From positions 1,860,001-1,924,000 of the forward strand of contig NZ_LR594659.1 in assembly GCF_901827155.1 (NCBI RefSeq): DNA of 64,000 nt, given 5' to 3'. Each line of letters opens with the position of its first letter. Position 1 is the stretch's first letter. Source of the DNA: Variovorax sp. PBL-H6. Its GTDB lineage: Bacteria > Pseudomonadota > Gammaproteobacteria > Burkholderiales > Burkholderiaceae_C. Shown piece by piece: positions 62,531 to 64,000 of this stretch. The translations under genes were made by a program, and so were the position numbers. A model generated the notes under the pieces. It worked only from the letters and a program-made list of their open reading frames with translations, searched no databases and was not told where the DNA came from.

Positions 62531-63076
62531 ATGACACCAGACGAAAGGCTTGAGCGCTGGATTGCCGACGAAAACAATGCGCATCGGATGCTCCGGGCGG
62601 GGCCGGGGACGGGCGTTCCGCGACTTGAGCAGCTTGAGGGCAAATCCGGGCTGGAGATCATGACGGAAATGATGAACGGAACGCTGCCCTATGCCGAATG
62701 CGCGGAATCGCTGAACTACTGCGCGATAAAGGTGGAGCATGGCTACGCCCTCTTTCAGGGGGCGACTGCGCGCAGCCAGCTGAATCCAATGGGCACCATT
62801 CACGGTGGATGGATGAGTTCGATCCTGGATTCAGCGATCGGATGTGCCGTCTTGTCCTCGTTGCCAGCCGGTCATGTGTATTCGACCACGGTGTTGGAAG
62901 TTCGCTATCTGAAGTTTCTAACCCTCAAGATCCCTCGCATTCGTGTCGAAGCCAAGCTCACGCGTACTGACGAACAAGACGTCTTTGCCGAGGCTAGCAT
63001 GTACGGTCCCGACGACGCCATCTACGCACAGGCGACGGGAACATGTCGACTCGCTATCAAGCCCGGTGGTCAGTGA
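62531..63076 (+). CDS. PaaI-type hotdog thioesterase
   Basis: This 181-residue protein starts at an ATG with GGGGGA upstream. It contains a hotdog-fold core with NPMGTIHGGWMSSILDSAIG, the HGG motif of PaaI/HGG thioesterases, then YSTTVLEVRYLKFLTLKIPR and a strand IYAQATGTCRLAI. Such enzymes cleave acyl-CoA thioesters. The N-terminal roughly 60 residues (LERWIADENNAHRMLRAGPG) are longer than in minimal PaaI proteins. It overlaps the convergent histidine kinase by 20 bases. Confidence 0.85.
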   Translation: MTPDERLERWIADENNAHRMLRAGPGTGVPRLEQLEGKSGLEIMTEMMNGTLPYAECAESLNYCAIKVEHGYALFQGATARSQLNPMGTIHGGWMSSILDSAIGCAVLSSLPAGHVYSTTVLEVRYLKFLTLKIPRIRVEAKLTRTDEQDVFAEASMYGPDDAIYAQATGTCRLAIKPGGQ

Positions 63077-64000
63077 CAACGATGGGCTCGGCATAGTCGA
63101 TCGGAATCAGCAGAGTGAAGCAGGCTCCTTTCCCAAGTTCAGAGCTGACTTCCACTGCGTAGCCTAGACGATCGGCGAACCGCTTGACGATGGCGAGACC
63201 CAGCCCCGAGCCTTTGTGGCTTCTTTTGTCATCAGGCTCATCCTCTCGATGGAAGGCTTCGAAGATCCGTTGGCGCGCACCGGGCTTGATCCCGGGCCCC
63301 TGGTCCCAAACCTGCAATGCCAAGCAGGCACGTCGTCGCCGTGCGCAGACCAGGACGCCCCCGCGCGTGTATTTGAGAGCGTTCGACACCAGGTTCTCGA
63401 GGATGCGCAGGAGCATGGAGGCGTCCGTGCGGACAACAAAGGATGCCCTGCGGAAACGCAAAGTCCTCTCTCCCCGTGCCAAGGCATCCTCGAAGCTCAA
63501 GCCCAACTTCTGGAACAACGACTGGATGCTCGTCCGTTCGAGCTGCACGCCCACATCCAATGCTTCGATGCGAGCGAAGTCGAGCACCCGGTCAATGTAG
63601 ATCTGCAAGGCGTTGAGCTCCTGCCCCAGACGTTCCAGCGGGCGCGCCGCGTCGGCTCCGTCTCTTGTCGCCGCCATGGCCGATGAAACCCACAGCTTCG
63701 CCGCGTGTAGTTGTTGTCGAAGATCGTGACTGGCCTCCGAGAAAAACACGGATCGGGTTTCGAGCGTTCTCCAGGCCGTGTTCTTCAACGCTTCGAGTTG
63801 CGCATTGGATCTTTGCAGTTCGCACAAGGCCCGATCGAGCTCGGCACCGCGCGCGAGCTGAGCATTCACTTGCCTTATCGACACGAACACATTGAGCCAG
63901 ATCACTGACGCCACGCAGACGTTCAGCACGGCAATCGCGGGCAAGGATGCCGTCGCGTTCGTCCAGAGCGCACATGAAAAGCCCGACCACAGAAGCAGGT
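63057..64000 (-). CDS. Sensor histidine kinase, N-terminus outside the window
   Basis: The frame is open to the window edge, so the gene begins beyond base 64000; about 314 residues are visible. They start with hydrophobic segments (LWSGFSCALWTNATAS, VLNVCVASVIWLNVFVSI), so it is membrane bound. A coiled coil follows (ELDRALCELQRSNAQLEALK), then a HisKA with FFSEASHDLRQQLHAAKLWV. The ATPase boxes are N (ILENLVSNALKYTRGG), G1 (VWDQGPGIKPG) and G2 (HKGSGLGLAIVKRFADRLGY). The SHDLRQ form of the H-box is typical of hybrid-type kinases. It ends inside the thioesterase gene on the other strand. Confidence 0.9.
   Translation of the reverse strand, partial: LLLWSGFSCALWTNATASLPAIAVLNVCVASVIWLNVFVSIRQVNAQLARGAELDRALCELQRSNAQLEALKNTAWRTLETRSVFFSEASHDLRQQLHAAKLWVSSAMAATRDGADAARPLERLGQELNALQIYIDRVLDFARIEALDVGVQLERTSIQSLFQKLGLSFEDALARGERTLRFRRASFVVRTDASMLLRILENLVSNALKYTRGGVLVCARRRRACLALQVWDQGPGIKPGARQRIFEAFHREDEPDDKRSHKGSGLGLAIVKRFADRLGYAVEVSSELGKGACFTLLIPIDYAEPIVVTDHRA

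Overview
The window is high-GC, gene-dense DNA from a betaproteobacterium, most likely a Comamonadaceae member close to Variovorax. This is judged from overall protein character, the FlhDC/FliA flagellar cascade, and genes such as DUF3182 and a DipZ-like redox protein. No rRNA, tRNA, CRISPR array, integrase or transposase was seen. Identifications come from reading motifs, without database searches.

Layout. (1) 1-1860: the end of a flagellar hook operon (3' part of flgK, then flgL). (2) 1883-7502: an accessory stretch. It holds a two-gene unit (a GIY-YIG nuclease-like membrane protein, then a coiled-coil tail-anchored protein), the C-terminal remnant of a GntR/FCD regulator, a zinc-ribbon membrane protein with about 260 residues of glycine repeats, and small unknown genes. 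(3) 7725-22780: a chromosomal medley. It includes a DksA-like protein, a truncated NnrU-type methyltransferase, a frameshifted hydrolase-glycosyltransferase fusion under a TetR regulator, an HPF-like protein, a serine beta-lactamase-like hydrolase, a thioredoxin/histidine kinase/DipZ operon, a divergent LysR-SDR pair, and an OmpR-type response regulator that may be the kinase's partner. (4) 22885-59567: an almost uninterrupted motility island.

Motility island. On the minus strand, fliFGHIJK-LMNOPQR forms one tightly overlapping set for the basal body, C-ring, export ATPase and export gate. On the plus strand, fliE is followed by fliC (with a consensus sigma-28 promoter), fliD, fliS, fliT, a second FliK-like protein and a second FlhB-C-like protein. 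Then come flhDC (master regulator), motAB, cheA, an HDOD protein, cheR, cheD, cheB, cheY, cheZ, flhB, flhA, flhF, flhG and fliA. No cheW or chemoreceptor gene lies in the cluster. FlhDC is expected to start the cascade, FliA to fire the flagellin promoter, and FlhF/FlhG to set flagellum position and number. Here FlhF carries a roughly 390-residue extra C-terminus and FlhG lacks the P-loop lysine.

(5) 59643-64000: a DUF3182 protein with an alpha/beta hydrolase, an FHA protein, a hotdog thioesterase, and a convergent histidine kinase running off the window.

Non-coding structure is notable: three copies of a roughly 100-bp GC-rich hairpin repeat sit between flagellar genes, and a roughly 870-bp giant inverted repeat with a hexanucleotide microsatellite separates cheR from cheD. 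The best candidates for undescribed biology are the GIY-YIG/coiled-coil pair, the glycine-repeat zinc-ribbon protein, the modified FlhF/FlhG pair, and the duplicated FliK/FlhB-C pair.
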